Assembly (NCBI GenBank): GCA_020444275.1
Contig: JAHLLG010000010.1
Coordinates: forward strand, 1-39,835
Source: Bacteroidota bacterium
Lineage (GTDB): Bacteria > Bacteroidota > Bacteroidia > Bacteroidales > UBA12077
Reading direction: 5' to 3'
DNA: 39,835 nt
The notes below the pieces were generated by a model, which did no database searches, was not told the origin of the DNA, and worked only from the letters and a program-made list of their open reading frames with translations. Positions 1 through 9,421 of this stretch are shown piece after piece; within the stretch, counting starts at the first letter, position 1; every line of letters begins with the position of its first letter. The position numbers and the translations under genes are program-made.

Positions 1-605
1 GTTTCAGGGTCACCCGTTGACCCTGAACACAAATATAACAAAAATTGTCAAACCGCTACTACAACCCGTATGCTTTGAGACCCGATGTTATAAAACTGTG
101 CCGCAAAACGTTTCAGTTTAGTAGAAACCAATCAGAATGCAATTCATTATCACTGGCAAGAAAAATCGGTGTCGACCCGTAGCTACCGGTCACCCGTTAA
201 AAAAGCTAACTAGAACGGACGACCAAAAAATTGCTTGTCAGATAGCTATTGACAAAACACTGGTAAACCAATCTAAGAACTACAAACATTAAAGTTTGGA
301 ACGGAGTGGGGTAGCCCTGCGGAGTTTTTAACAAACTAGTCAAACTGATTGGATTAAGAACAGGATTAAAAAGTCAGACCGAAAAAACGTAAACATACTT
401 ACTTAAAATATCAGATTTAATTTACTTATCAGAATTGAAAAAACTTATCACTTAAAAAAACGAAGCCCGGGTTGGGTTACCTCAGAAAATATCGGCATGT
501 TTTTATAACTTGTTTTTAAACGTACAATATAAAGTTAACCAAAATCCAGAAACTTTTAAACATATATCGTTGTTTGAAATTACTTAAATCTCACATAACA
601 CTAAC
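1..605. other. Non-coding left flank with small repeats
   Basis: No convincing gene is visible in these 605 bases, which lie downstream of the leftward AddB-like gene. The stretch contains a 10-bp hairpin at 3-27. The 11-mer GGTCACCCGTT occurs at 8-18 and again at 188-198. AAACCAATC occurs twice, near 125 and 263, and its inverse CTGATTGG occurs near 344. Around 300-330 there is a GC-richer patch. No transposase, tRNA or attC structure could be supported. It may be a degraded mobile element or the edge of a structured RNA that begins outside the window. Confidence 0.5.
3..27. repeat. Perfect 10-bp hairpin
   Basis: TTCAGGGTCA (3-12) is the exact reverse complement of TGACCCTGAA (18-27), with the loop CCCGT. 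There is no T-tract on either side, so it is not a standard intrinsic terminator. Part of the left arm plus loop is repeated at 188-198 without the pairing arm. Confidence 0.7.
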
Positions 606-3488
606 CTACCTGTGACAAATCTTTCGATATGGACAATAATCACAATTCTTGAGTTCTTCGGTTTGTGTAAATGGTGTATTGCGATTATAAATTTCTTCCA
701 CAAGTTTTGTTAAGTTCTCTACATATTCGTCCCGAATGGTTTCATAGTCGGTAATGACTGTTTCCTTGCGGTTTTCTTTTTGTTTTATTCGGTAATCAAA
801 GTTTTTGTCGAAAAGTTTGCGAACAGAGTAAACTCCGGGTGTAATGGTGCTTTCGGTTTTGTTGAGTTGTTTGTAGAATTCGGAATATAAAAAGGTTTGG
901 AAAACAGCACTCTGCTGATCGTCTTTTTTGTCTGAAAAAAGTGCTTCAATATTTTTAAACTCTAACTTATCACCTCCGGTTTTATAATCGATAATCCGAA
1001 TGTGGTCACCGAGTTTATCCACACGGTCAATTTTACCACCCAGCTTAACTTTAAAAGTCTCTTTACCGGAATTTACAGGAATTTCCAAATGATAAGTGTC
1101 TTCAAGTGAGATCAAATCAAAAGGAGCATAGTGCTCATCCAATGCTAAAATGCGGGAAATATATTTTTCAATAATATTGCGTATGACAATATTCTTACCG
1201 CTGTATTCCGGGCTTTTATCACTCTTAAAATACTCTTCCTTAAATGCACGGTCGATGCATTGTGCAATCCTGTTTTTGTTTACAGCCAGTGCTTTAAAAT
1301 CATCGGGCTGCATGTTTTTTCCCGTGTAATCTGAGTAGAGGTAAAACATGGCCTGATGAAGGATATTTCCAAAAAGTGGTGCATCAATCTCTTCGGTTAG
1401 TTCGTCTTGTTCACGTAATCCGGCAATATACCGGAAATAGAATTGTAAACGACAACGCAAATAGGCACTCAGTGCACTTGGCGATAAATATTTCGATTCA
1501 TCAGATGTGGATAGGAATTTCTCCAATTTTTGATACACTTCATCGGTTTTTTCAATTTCAATTGCTTTGGGTTGTGTACTGCTAATATCGTATTTCAGAC
1601 TTTTTTCGTTAATCTGTTGCTGTGAATCGAATTTCAACTGGTACAAAAAGCGACTCATTTCACCGGTTTGCAATCCATCGGTATTAGAGTTGTATATGAG
1701 CGTGATATTCTTAGCGCGTTGCACCAGACGATAGAAATAATAGGCATAAATTGCATCCTGGTGCTCAATGGTAGGCAAACCAAATCCGCGTCGCAAGTTA
1801 TAAGGAACAAAAGAGAGTGCGGCTTCTGTTTTCGGGAAAACACCCTCGTTCATAGAGCTGATATATACATTTTCAAAATCGAGCAATCGCGTTTCAAGAA
1901 TTCCCATAATCTGCAATCCCGACAACGGCTCACCAGTGAAAGGGATGCGCAGGTTACGAATTATTTTTCGCAGCAAACGGATATAGGTTTCGGTTTTAAT
2001 TTCTATGCTTTGTGTTTGTAGTACATCTTTTAATCGGTTTATGGCCAAATAAATATGATAGATGTATTCCTTCTCGAGTGAGGTGGTATGAATGGAGTTT
2101 TCTTGCTTGTCTTTTTTCAGCGAATTGTAAATATGATGTAAAATATCGAGAAGATATTCTGAAAGTGCCGTGTAACTTTCTATTTTGGTAAATAGCACTG
2201 AAAAGAAATCGCACTGCGCCAGCTCATTGGCTGTAATCACAATTTTGTTTTTTTCTTTGATTTCTTGTAACAGCTTGTTAGCCTGTTTTATAAAGGGAGT
2301 ATGAATATACTGATGATTCAGTATGGCAACCACATTTTTATGGTAGAATGTAGTTTTTGATTTGGTTTGCTTTGCATTTTTTTGCAAATCGATAATGTGC
2401 TCCAGTAAACTAAACACAGGTGTATTGCTCACGGGATATCCCATGGTGATATTTACTTGTTCAACGTGGTTGGGAACGGCATGTAAAACCGGAATAAGCA
2501 GTTCTTCATCGGCCAGCACAATGGCTGTTTTATTTGGTGATGAATCAATTTTCTCACTCGATTCGTTTAGTTTTTTTGTAATTACTTTTGCTTGCCCAAC
2601 ATCGGAGGGAACCGAAACAATTTCAACATTCTTTGGTTGTTTAAACGATTTGAAAATATCGCGATTTGAAATACTTATGGGTTGCTTGTATTCCTGCAGA
2701 TTTTCGCGTAAAAAGAAACCTGCTTCGTGATCTATATGGTTGATGTAGCTTTCATCGTAATCCCAGTAAAAATCGGCCAGTTTGTTGTATCTCAGGTAAT
2801 TGAATAGTTTTTTCTCGCAGTTATTCAGGGCATTAAATCCTGCAAAAACATATTTAATATGAGGCAGTTCAATGGTTTCTTTGCCTTTAATTTTGTTTGC
2901 AACTGAACGATAGATCATTCCTTCGTAAGCAATTCCCAAATCAGCGAGTTTGGTATTAAACTGCTTGTAAATATCCAGTAAAACATTCCAGATACTGATG
3001 AAATCTTTCTGGTGATTAGAGTATTTATCCGGATCGAAACTTTGCCAGAACTTCTTAATAGCTTCAACCTGCTCATCGGTTAAATAGGTAAACTGATCCT
3101 GAATAGATTTTAGCGATTTCAGATTTTTAAATAAATCTTCGGGATTAACCAGGTATTTATCAATATCATCGAAATCATTCAACATCATTTCGCCCCAAAA
3201 GTAGAAATCATCAAATGTTTCCTCAGATTTTTTCACCTGCTTGTAAATGCGATAGAGTTCAAAAAGTAGTTTAATGTTATCGGCAACAGTTAATCCTGCA
3301 ATTTCTTGCATTAATTCGTTAATGGTAGTGGCGTTAGGCGACCAGATCGGCTGATCGGTTAATTCGGAGAGATATTGTTTAAAATAGAGACCAGCCCTGC
3401 GGTTGGGGAAAACAATGCAAAGATTAGATATGTCATTTCCATACCTTTGATATAAGTCTGTCGCTATATTTTTTAGGAATGCGTCCAT
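606..3488 (-). CDS. AddB-like subunit of a helicase-nuclease (PD-(D/E)XK)
   Basis: This is the probable second subunit of a RecBCD/AddAB-type double-strand-break resection enzyme, acting in the cytoplasm with the AddA-like protein at 4813-8067. The C-terminal part (about residues 665-960) has the PD-(D/E)XK nuclease signature: SPSALSAYLRCRLQFYF, then GNILHQAM, then RVDKL..IRIIDYKTGG. It also has the four cysteines of the AddB iron-sulfur staple: C679 and the terminal C949, C952 and C958. The N-terminal region (LCIVFPNRRAGLYFKQYL) is helicase-like but has no Walker A GKT, so it is probably not an active ATPase. At 960 aa it is shorter than Firmicutes AddB. The start is ATG at 3488. It is probably transcribed with yhcC and the AddA-like gene, although gaps of 167 and 206 bases separate them. 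Confidence 0.85.
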   Translation of the reverse strand: MDAFLKNIATDLYQRYGNDISNLCIVFPNRRAGLYFKQYLSELTDQPIWSPNATTINELMQEIAGLTVADNIKLLFELYRIYKQVKKSEETFDDFYFWGEMMLNDFDDIDKYLVNPEDLFKNLKSLKSIQDQFTYLTDEQVEAIKKFWQSFDPDKYSNHQKDFISIWNVLLDIYKQFNTKLADLGIAYEGMIYRSVANKIKGKETIELPHIKYVFAGFNALNNCEKKLFNYLRYNKLADFYWDYDESYINHIDHEAGFFLRENLQEYKQPISISNRDIFKSFKQPKNVEIVSVPSDVGQAKVITKKLNESSEKIDSSPNKTAIVLADEELLIPVLHAVPNHVEQVNITMGYPVSNTPVFSLLEHIIDLQKNAKQTKSKTTFYHKNVVAILNHQYIHTPFIKQANKLLQEIKEKNKIVITANELAQCDFFSVLFTKIESYTALSEYLLDILHHIYNSLKKDKQENSIHTTSLEKEYIYHIYLAINRLKDVLQTQSIEIKTETYIRLLRKIIRNLRIPFTGEPLSGLQIMGILETRLLDFENVYISSMNEGVFPKTEAALSFVPYNLRRGFGLPTIEHQDAIYAYYFYRLVQRAKNITLIYNSNTDGLQTGEMSRFLYQLKFDSQQQINEKSLKYDISSTQPKAIEIEKTDEVYQKLEKFLSTSDESKYLSPSALSAYLRCRLQFYFRYIAGLREQDELTEEIDAPLFGNILHQAMFYLYSDYTGKNMQPDDFKALAVNKNRIAQCIDRAFKEEYFKSDKSPEYSGKNIVIRNIIEKYISRILALDEHYAPFDLISLEDTYHLEIPVNSGKETFKVKLGGKIDRVDKLGDHIRIIDYKTGGDKLEFKNIEALFSDKKDDQQSAVFQTFLYSEFYKQLNKTESTITPGVYSVRKLFDKNFDYRIKQKENRKETVITDYETIRDEYVENLTKLVEEIYNRNTPFTQTEELKNCDYCPYRKICHR

Positions 3489-3514
3489 TTAATTAATATT
3501 TTAATTTCTTTTTC

Positions 3515-3602
3515 TCGCAAAGCCGCAAAGTCGCTAAGTTTCTGATTGTTGATGCCAAGTTATCTTCGTGTTTCTTAGTGCTTTTTGTGACTTAGTGGTT
3601 AG
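3515..3602. repeat. Interspersed CGCAAAG / CTTAGTG repeat remnant
   Basis: Between the AddB-like gene and yhcC lie three near-identical units at 8-base spacing: CGCAAAG (3516), CGCAAAG (3524) and CGCTAAG (3532). A complementary set follows at the other end: CTTAGTG (3574), TTTTTGTG and CTTAGTG (3591). The two ends are therefore imperfect inverted copies around a core of about 35 bases. Similar AAAGTCGCTAAG-type intergenic elements recur in many Bacteroidota genomes, to my knowledge. No coding capacity. Confidence 0.5.
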
Positions 3603-3655
3603 ATTGTTTTCATGTTCATTTTCTCTGTCTTAATAAAATCGAACAGACATGCAAT

Positions 3656-4606
3656 TTATGGTCCATCATATAAACGCCCCTGCCAGGTATTTAATTCTTC
3701 CAATCGTTTTTCAAATTTATTCAGAATCTGATCATTCCGGATGAGACCCCAACCCGGTCCGGCTAAAAATCTTGGAGGTACTTCACCAGCAAAGCGTTCA
3801 ACCACAAAATCCGGATTGAGTCGTTCCAAAAACTGAATAAAAAACTCGATATATTCTGGTAATTCAAAGAATGTAAACATTTCGGGATTTTTTTTATACT
3901 CGGCTTCCATTATGGTTCCTTTAATAATCTGCAACTGATGAAACTTCACCGTATCGAGTGGTAGCGAGGATATGGTCTCCGCCTCCTTAATCAGGTACTC
4001 TTTGGTTTCTCCGGGTAAACCGAAAATGAAATGAGCACCGGTTTTTATTCCATACTTTTTGGTTTTTTCCAGTGCCTGTACTGCATCTTCAAATGTATGT
4101 CCCCGGTTAATAAGTTTCAGGGTGTTGTTATTGCACGATTCAATGCCATACTCCAGAATAATGTAATACTTTTCGGATAACTGCTGGAAGTATTCTAGTT
4201 TTTCGTCATCAATGCAGTCGGGGCGGGTGCCAATTACCAAGCCTGCAATCCCATCTATAGCTAATGCTTCATCGTAAATCTTTTTGAGCTTATCTAATGG
4301 AGCATATGTGTTCGAGTACGCCTGGAAATAAGCCAGAAATTTACTGGCCCGTCGATAGCGCTTTTCATGAAACTCAATACCTTCGTTTATTTGTTGTGTA
4401 ATAGATTTGTCGGGTGTGCAGTACGAAGGATTAAATGCGTCGTTATTACAATACGTGCAACCGCCAATCCCTTTAGTTCCGTCTCGATTCGGACAGGTAA
4501 AACCAGCATCAATGGTTACCTTCTGCACACGTTCACCAAACGTTCTTTTAAAGTAATTGCTGTACGCGTTAAATCTTCTGTTATGTCCCCAGGGGAATTT
4601 TGTCAT
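3656..4606 (-). CDS. yhcC: Radical SAM protein, YhcC/TIGR01212 family
   Basis: This is a radical SAM enzyme of the YhcC family (TIGR01212), whose reaction is unsettled. The 316-aa length fits the family. The N-terminus WGHNRRFNAYSNYFKRTFG followed by GFTCPNRDG..GIGGCTYCNN is diagnostic. The cluster cysteines are C38, C50 and C53, an unusual CX11CX2C spacing. Further matches are the YFQAYSNTYAPL segment and VIGTRPDCIDDEKL. The downstream segments YGIESCNNNTLKLINRGH and GAHFIFGLPGET are typical of the barrel. The ATG at 4606 is preferred because the FPWGHNRR motif starts directly after it. It lies between the two nuclease subunits, which may be only positional. Confidence 0.9.
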   Translation of the reverse strand: MTKFPWGHNRRFNAYSNYFKRTFGERVQKVTIDAGFTCPNRDGTKGIGGCTYCNNDAFNPSYCTPDKSITQQINEGIEFHEKRYRRASKFLAYFQAYSNTYAPLDKLKKIYDEALAIDGIAGLVIGTRPDCIDDEKLEYFQQLSEKYYIILEYGIESCNNNTLKLINRGHTFEDAVQALEKTKKYGIKTGAHFIFGLPGETKEYLIKEAETISSLPLDTVKFHQLQIIKGTIMEAEYKKNPEMFTFFELPEYIEFFIQFLERLNPDFVVERFAGEVPPRFLAGPGWGLIRNDQILNKFEKRLEELNTWQGRLYDGP

Positions 4607-4812
4607 TATTGTTCTCTTTGCTTTGTTATTATTTAACCAAATTAAATGTCTTGTACTTTACTTTTAGATGTTTCTAGTTTCAGATTTTAAACTAACAAGA
4701 AACAAGCAACCAGAAACCATTTTATAAATTTTCTAATGTTGCTAATTTACCCATAAACTATTTTACTACTAACTTAAATTTAAACTCATAGCTGATAGCT
4801 ACTAAATCAGAA

Positions 4813-7800
4813 CTATTCAACTCTAATAACCTTGCCTAAATCAACATACCACAAATAACCTTCTACAGTTTTAGCTTCCATTTTTTGTAATGTTTCCATA
4901 TAAATTTTTACCTGCTTATTATGCTTGGGTTCTTCCAGTTCACCAAATTTGTAATCGATTACAATTGTTTCTTCATTATTGCTTATTACTCTGTCGGGCC
5001 GAATGGTTTTTCCATTGGGTAGTATAATTTCTGCTTCGGTTTTTACCTGCCACTGCTTACTAAACCACATTTTAATCTGCTCATTTTCCAGCGTTTTAAT
5101 TATTTTTTGAATTAGCTCAGACTTTTCGTTTTCAGCAACTTTCCCTTCAAAAATTAACTGATTAACAGCAGTTGGAATGTCATCTTCGGTTTGAATATTT
5201 TCAAATACTTCATGCATCACTTTTCCATGATTAATTTTTTCAAACGGTGCATTTTTCTCTCCTGTAAAAAATGAGTTGTCGTGCATTTTTAACCGAAGTT
5301 TGTTTTTTATATCGTACGATTGAAATTCTGTTAGTTCAAACTCTTCGGGTAAAACTTTTTTCTCCTTTTCAGCTGGATTTATTGTGCCAAATTCAAATCT
5401 ATTTTCGTCGGGATTCCAATATCTTCCCAGATCAAGTAATGTGTTTTCTGATGGAAAATCTGCATACTTTTCGTACACTGAAAGCAACAGGTTGCCCACA
5501 TTAGAAATTTTATTGACCTTATCTTTTCTTGGTGAAAAACAGAACAGGTTTTCTGCTGCTCGTGTAAATGCAACATACAATAAATTCAGGTTATCGACAT
5601 ATGCATGAAATTTCTCGTTGAGGTAATCTTCTTTGAATACCGTTTCCGTCAAATTACTTACATATTTTAAGGGAATAGGCTCTAACTTACTAAATGGCTC
5701 TTCAGATGTTGTGCACCACAAAATATTATTCTGATTCGATCTGTGATCAACGGGCCAGTTACAAAATGGTATAATAACATTCTTAAATTCCAGTCCTTTT
5801 GATTTATGAATAGTAATAATCCGAATGGCATTCTGATTCTCACTAACAGAAAGAGTTTTCTTAATTCCTTCTTCGTTCCACCAGTTCAAAAAGCTATGAA
5901 TATCCGATGTTGATGTTTTGCTAAAGTGTAGGATGATATCCAGGAAAGCTTTTATATACGGTATTTCTGCTTTAATCGTGTTTAGCTCAAAGATTCGAAT
6001 CAATTTATCAATTAATTCATACAAAGGCAGCTGTTTTATTTGCCCGATTTGTTCAATAAATTCCTTAGGAAACAAATGTCTTAACTCCTGATTGTCTTCA
6101 TCGGTCAGATGGTTTTTTAACAGGTTGTGCAGTCTGTTTTGGTCCATTTTCCCGGCTTGCAGATATTGGTTATATTCATACGCAATAAAGGACAAATTGA
6201 TTTCATCTTCAGGGTTCAATATGTACTCGAGCAGGGCAATTAAAAAACGGATTACAGAAGAATTAGCCAGATAGAGAGAATCGTTGGAGATAAAATCGAA
6301 GGCAGATGTGCTGTTTTCTTTTTTATGCTCAATAAGTGTATTGGCAATTTCCTGGCCTTCTTTACCACTTCGAACCAGGATTGCTATATCTTTTAATTGA
6401 TGTCCATTTTTCTGTAGATTTTCAATAATATTTGGCAACCGTGTTTTTACTTCATCTTTCCACGAATCATACTCTTTTTCATTTAAAAAGGTATGCTTAA
6501 TATAACCAACTTCCTGATTACTTTGTGAAGGTACTTGCTGAAATACATCTTTGTAGGCTTCAGTTATTTTTTCTTTATACGGATTATTGGAACTGTTTTG
6601 ATCTTCAAATACACCATTGAAGCTGTTTTGTAAAATCTGCGACGAATAACAAAAAATGGCATTGTTATAATCCACAATATTTTTAGTGCTTCGCCAGTTG
6701 GTGTTAAGCGATTGTTCTTCAGGATGATATTGAGAGAATTCATTCTGAATATGTTCTGCAAGAATTTTCCAGTCGCTATTTCTCCAACGATAAATCGATT
6801 GTTTAATATCGCCAACTACCAGGTTTCTGCTACCTTGTGCAAGGCTATTCCCGATTAATGGCCTAAAGTTATGCCATTGAATTTTTGATGTATCCTGGAA
6901 CTCATCAATCATGAAATGCCGGTAAATACTTCCGGTTTTTTCGTAAATAAAAGGAGAATCATTCTGATCAATAATCACCTGTAACAACTCTGCAGCATCG
7001 GATATGAGAAAGATATTATGTTCTTCGCAGTATGCTCTAAGTTTATTGGAAATATCTGTTAATATGCCCAGTGAATGAATGTGTTTTAAAATTTCAACTG
7101 AAGTATAGTAAGCAATCTTGTTGTTTTCATAATAGGCATAAATTTCCTGCGAAAGAATTAATAATCCATGGTTAAGTAATGTTTCAATTGCATCTTTTTG
7201 ATCAGATGATTTGGTATACCACTTAGCACTTTCCTCTTTGGCATCTATAAAAAGTTTTCCAGGCGCAAATTCGCCCTTTTCGGTAATTTTATAAAAGTAA
7301 CCAGCCGGACCACCTTTCTTTCTGCTGAAATCGTCAATAGTTAATCCATGTTGCTGAATTAACTCAATAGCTTCGCCGGCTTTCGTTTGCATAAAATTTT
7401 CAAATGTTGCTTTAATCTTTTGCAGCTTGCCAATATACTCTTTCAAAAAATTTTTATCGTTAATTTTTTTATTGAGTGGCAGTTTAAAACTTTTATAACT
7501 TTCTTTAAAGATTTCTGATGCCAGTTTTAAGATATCTTCTTTAAAATCCCATTTATTACCTTGCTCAATGCTGTCGGAAGCTAAATCCGAAATCCATTTT
7601 AGCAGGCTTTTGTTTTCATCCAGTTCAACCAGCAACTCATCAATTACTTTAGATAACACTTCGTTTTGATTTAATTCAATAGTATATCCAGGCTGAATAC
7701 CCATTTCACGAGTGAAAGAACGGATGATTTTTTGGAAAAATGTATCGATGGTACTTACTGAAAATTTAGAAAAATCATGAAGTAAACTGGACAATATTTT

Positions 7801-8067
7801 TGCAGCTTTAGCTTGTATTTCAGATTCTGATAAACCATATGCTTCCTTTAATTCTTGCAAATAATCGGATTCACCTCTCTTACCTAGTTTATACAACTCA
7901 CTTAGTATTCGCGATTTCATTTCGGCAGTAGCCTTATTGGTGAAGGTTACTGCTAGTATTCTTCGGTAATTCCTTGGATATTTGAACAATAACATCAGAT
8001 ATTCACCGGTAAGTTTGAATGTTTTACCTGATCCTGCAGAGGCTTTATATATAGCGAGTTGTGACAT
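4813..8067 (-). CDS. AddA-like UvrD/Rep helicase-nuclease
   Basis: This is an SF1 helicase with a C-terminal nuclease domain, the probable motor subunit of an AddAB-type recombination nuclease. Motifs in order: Walker A ASAGSGKT (residues 9-16), motif Ia VTFTNKATAEM, Walker B MIDEFQDTS (about 390), GDIKQSIYRWRNSD, the LNTNWRS motif, ITIHKSKGLEF and LLYVAFTRA. The C-terminal PD-(D/E)XK motif is IRPDRVIS....VIDYKFGE (about 1020-1045). The start is set at ATG 8067, giving 1084 aa with MSQLAIYKASAGSGKT at the N-terminus. The longer reading frame from 8073 would use TTG. The gene is divergent from mnmA across 141 bases. No Chi-recognition claim can be made from sequence. Confidence 0.9.
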   Translation of the reverse strand: MSQLAIYKASAGSGKTFKLTGEYLMLLFKYPRNYRRILAVTFTNKATAEMKSRILSELYKLGKRGESDYLQELKEAYGLSESEIQAKAAKILSSLLHDFSKFSVSTIDTFFQKIIRSFTREMGIQPGYTIELNQNEVLSKVIDELLVELDENKSLLKWISDLASDSIEQGNKWDFKEDILKLASEIFKESYKSFKLPLNKKINDKNFLKEYIGKLQKIKATFENFMQTKAGEAIELIQQHGLTIDDFSRKKGGPAGYFYKITEKGEFAPGKLFIDAKEESAKWYTKSSDQKDAIETLLNHGLLILSQEIYAYYENNKIAYYTSVEILKHIHSLGILTDISNKLRAYCEEHNIFLISDAAELLQVIIDQNDSPFIYEKTGSIYRHFMIDEFQDTSKIQWHNFRPLIGNSLAQGSRNLVVGDIKQSIYRWRNSDWKILAEHIQNEFSQYHPEEQSLNTNWRSTKNIVDYNNAIFCYSSQILQNSFNGVFEDQNSSNNPYKEKITEAYKDVFQQVPSQSNQEVGYIKHTFLNEKEYDSWKDEVKTRLPNIIENLQKNGHQLKDIAILVRSGKEGQEIANTLIEHKKENSTSAFDFISNDSLYLANSSVIRFLIALLEYILNPEDEINLSFIAYEYNQYLQAGKMDQNRLHNLLKNHLTDEDNQELRHLFPKEFIEQIGQIKQLPLYELIDKLIRIFELNTIKAEIPYIKAFLDIILHFSKTSTSDIHSFLNWWNEEGIKKTLSVSENQNAIRIITIHKSKGLEFKNVIIPFCNWPVDHRSNQNNILWCTTSEEPFSKLEPIPLKYVSNLTETVFKEDYLNEKFHAYVDNLNLLYVAFTRAAENLFCFSPRKDKVNKISNVGNLLLSVYEKYADFPSENTLLDLGRYWNPDENRFEFGTINPAEKEKKVLPEEFELTEFQSYDIKNKLRLKMHDNSFFTGEKNAPFEKINHGKVMHEVFENIQTEDDIPTAVNQLIFEGKVAENEKSELIQKIIKTLENEQIKMWFSKQWQVKTEAEIILPNGKTIRPDRVISNNEETIVIDYKFGELEEPKHNKQVKIYMETLQKMEAKTVEGYLWYVDLGKVIRVE

Positions 8068-8165
8068 TGGCAAATCCTGTTTGGTTTTATAAAATTAGTG
8101 AAAATAATTTCTAATTATGAATTAACTTATTAACAGCTTTTACTCATATTTTAAAGATTTAATAA

Positions 8166-8200
8166 TAAATTTGCAGCTCAATAAGTTAAGAATTTAGGAG
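8166..8200 (+). promoter_or_regulatory. mnmA -7 box and Shine-Dalgarno
   Basis: TAAATTTG at 8166-8173 matches the Bacteroidota -7 consensus TAnnTTTG. No clear TTTG lies at the expected upstream distance. A strong AGGAG (8196-8200) lies 8 bases before the mnmA ATG and supports that start. Confidence 0.45.
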
Positions 8201-8208
8201 ATTTTGGG

Positions 8209-9375
8209 ATGGCAAAAGTTGTAATTGGAATGTCAGGTGGAGTTGATTCAAGTGTTGCTGCATATCTTTTAAAGCAGCAAGGGCATGAAGTGATTGGTTT
8301 ATTTATGAAAAACTGGGACGATGCTTCGGTTACATTAACCAGCAGTTGTACATGGGAAGATGATATTATGTTTGCCGAAATGGTTTCTAAAAAGCTGGAT
8401 ATTCCTTTGCATTCGGTTGATTTAAGCGATCAGTATAGAAAAAGGGTAGTGGAATATATGTTTTCTGAATATGAGCGCGGAAGAACACCAAACCCGGATG
8501 TTTTATGTAATCGCGAGATTAAGTTCGATATTTTTATTGATGAATGCCTTAAATTAGGTGCAGAGTATGTGGCTACGGGGCATTATTGTAGGAAAGAAAC
8601 AGTAGTAGTTGATGGCAAAGAAACACATCGTTTGTTAGCAGGTGCCGATCCCAATAAAGATCAAAGTTACTTTTTATGCCAGCTGAGCCAGGAACAAATC
8701 TCAAGAGCACTATTTCCAATTGGTGAGCTGTTGAAACCAGATGTTCGTAGAATTGCAGAAGAACAAGGTTTGGCAACTGCAGCAAGAAAAGATTCACAGG
8801 GAATATGTTTTGTAGGAAAGGTTGATTTACCAACATTCCTGCAACAGAAACTGGAAGCTAAAAAAGGTGATATCATTGAAATTCCTGCCAGTTATTACGA
8901 AGAACTGCAAACTTCAGATGATCTTGAAGATATTTCTAAAGCATATCGATATAAACGAGAAGATGGCAAGGTTTTAGGTGAACATCGCGGTGCACATTTT
9001 TATACTATTGGTCAACGTAAAGGATTAAATATTGGAGGTACAGGCAAACCGATGTATGTTATCGCCATTGATGTAGAGGAAAATATTGTGTATGTGGGCA
9101 GGGGAGATGACCATCCCGGATTATACCGAAAGGCTTTGTTTATTTCAAATGATGAAATGCATTGGGTGCGCCCTGATTTAAAATTAGACATAGGTGAATC
9201 TAAGGATTTTTTAGCCCGTATTCGATATCGCCAACCTTTGCAAGAAGCAACTTTAATTGCTAAATCTGAAGGATGCTATATCCGTTTTAGAAAACCACAA
9301 AGAGGTATAGCTGCCGGGCAATTTGCAGCCTGGTATACAAATGATGAGTTAATTGGGTCGGGTGTTATAAACTAA
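8209..9375 (+). CDS. mnmA: tRNA-specific 2-thiouridylase MnmA
   Basis: MnmA transfers sulfur to U34 of tRNA-Glu, -Gln and -Lys, using ATP to adenylate the base. The PP-loop SGGVDSS is at residues 9-15. The two catalytic cysteines are visible: C100 in NPDVLCNREIKF and C200 in DSQGICFVG. Other family motifs are ATGHYCR, DQSYFLCQL and FYTIGQRKGLNIGG. At 388 aa it is slightly longer than E. coli MnmA because of an insertion (about residues 225-255, YYEELQTSDDLEDISKAYRY). The gene appears monocistronic, with a hairpin terminator directly after the stop codon. Confidence 0.97.
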   Translation: MAKVVIGMSGGVDSSVAAYLLKQQGHEVIGLFMKNWDDASVTLTSSCTWEDDIMFAEMVSKKLDIPLHSVDLSDQYRKRVVEYMFSEYERGRTPNPDVLCNREIKFDIFIDECLKLGAEYVATGHYCRKETVVVDGKETHRLLAGADPNKDQSYFLCQLSQEQISRALFPIGELLKPDVRRIAEEQGLATAARKDSQGICFVGKVDLPTFLQQKLEAKKGDIIEIPASYYEELQTSDDLEDISKAYRYKREDGKVLGEHRGAHFYTIGQRKGLNIGGTGKPMYVIAIDVEENIVYVGRGDDHPGLYRKALFISNDEMHWVRPDLKLDIGESKDFLARIRYRQPLQEATLIAKSEGCYIRFRKPQRGIAAGQFAAWYTNDELIGSGVIN

Positions 9376-9402
9376 AAAAGCTGCCTTAAAAAGACAGCTT
9401 TT
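9376..9402. terminator. Bidirectional terminator between mnmA and the Sus locus
   Basis: AAAAGCTG (9376-9383) pairs with CAGCTTTT (9395-9402), and inner CTT/AAG pairs extend the stem past one mismatch. A-rich and T-rich flanks allow it to act for mnmA (plus) and for the convergent lipoprotein gene (minus). Confidence 0.75.
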
Positions 9403-9421
9403 ATTATTTGGTGTGATTCAA

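Noticed and set aside
1-605. Integron attC site or insertion-sequence end
   Set aside because: No paired attC core sites, no transposase or integrase reading frame and no clear terminal inverted repeats are visible.
4637-4812. Possible small gene or RNA between yhcC and the AddA-like gene
   Set aside because: Only AT-rich, low-complexity sequence with AAGAAACAAGCAACCAGAAA-type simple repeats; no start, frame or structure supports a gene.
8068-8073. Two-codon longer AddA-like protein
   Set aside because: It would start with TTG, while an ATG two codons later fits the conserved N-terminus.
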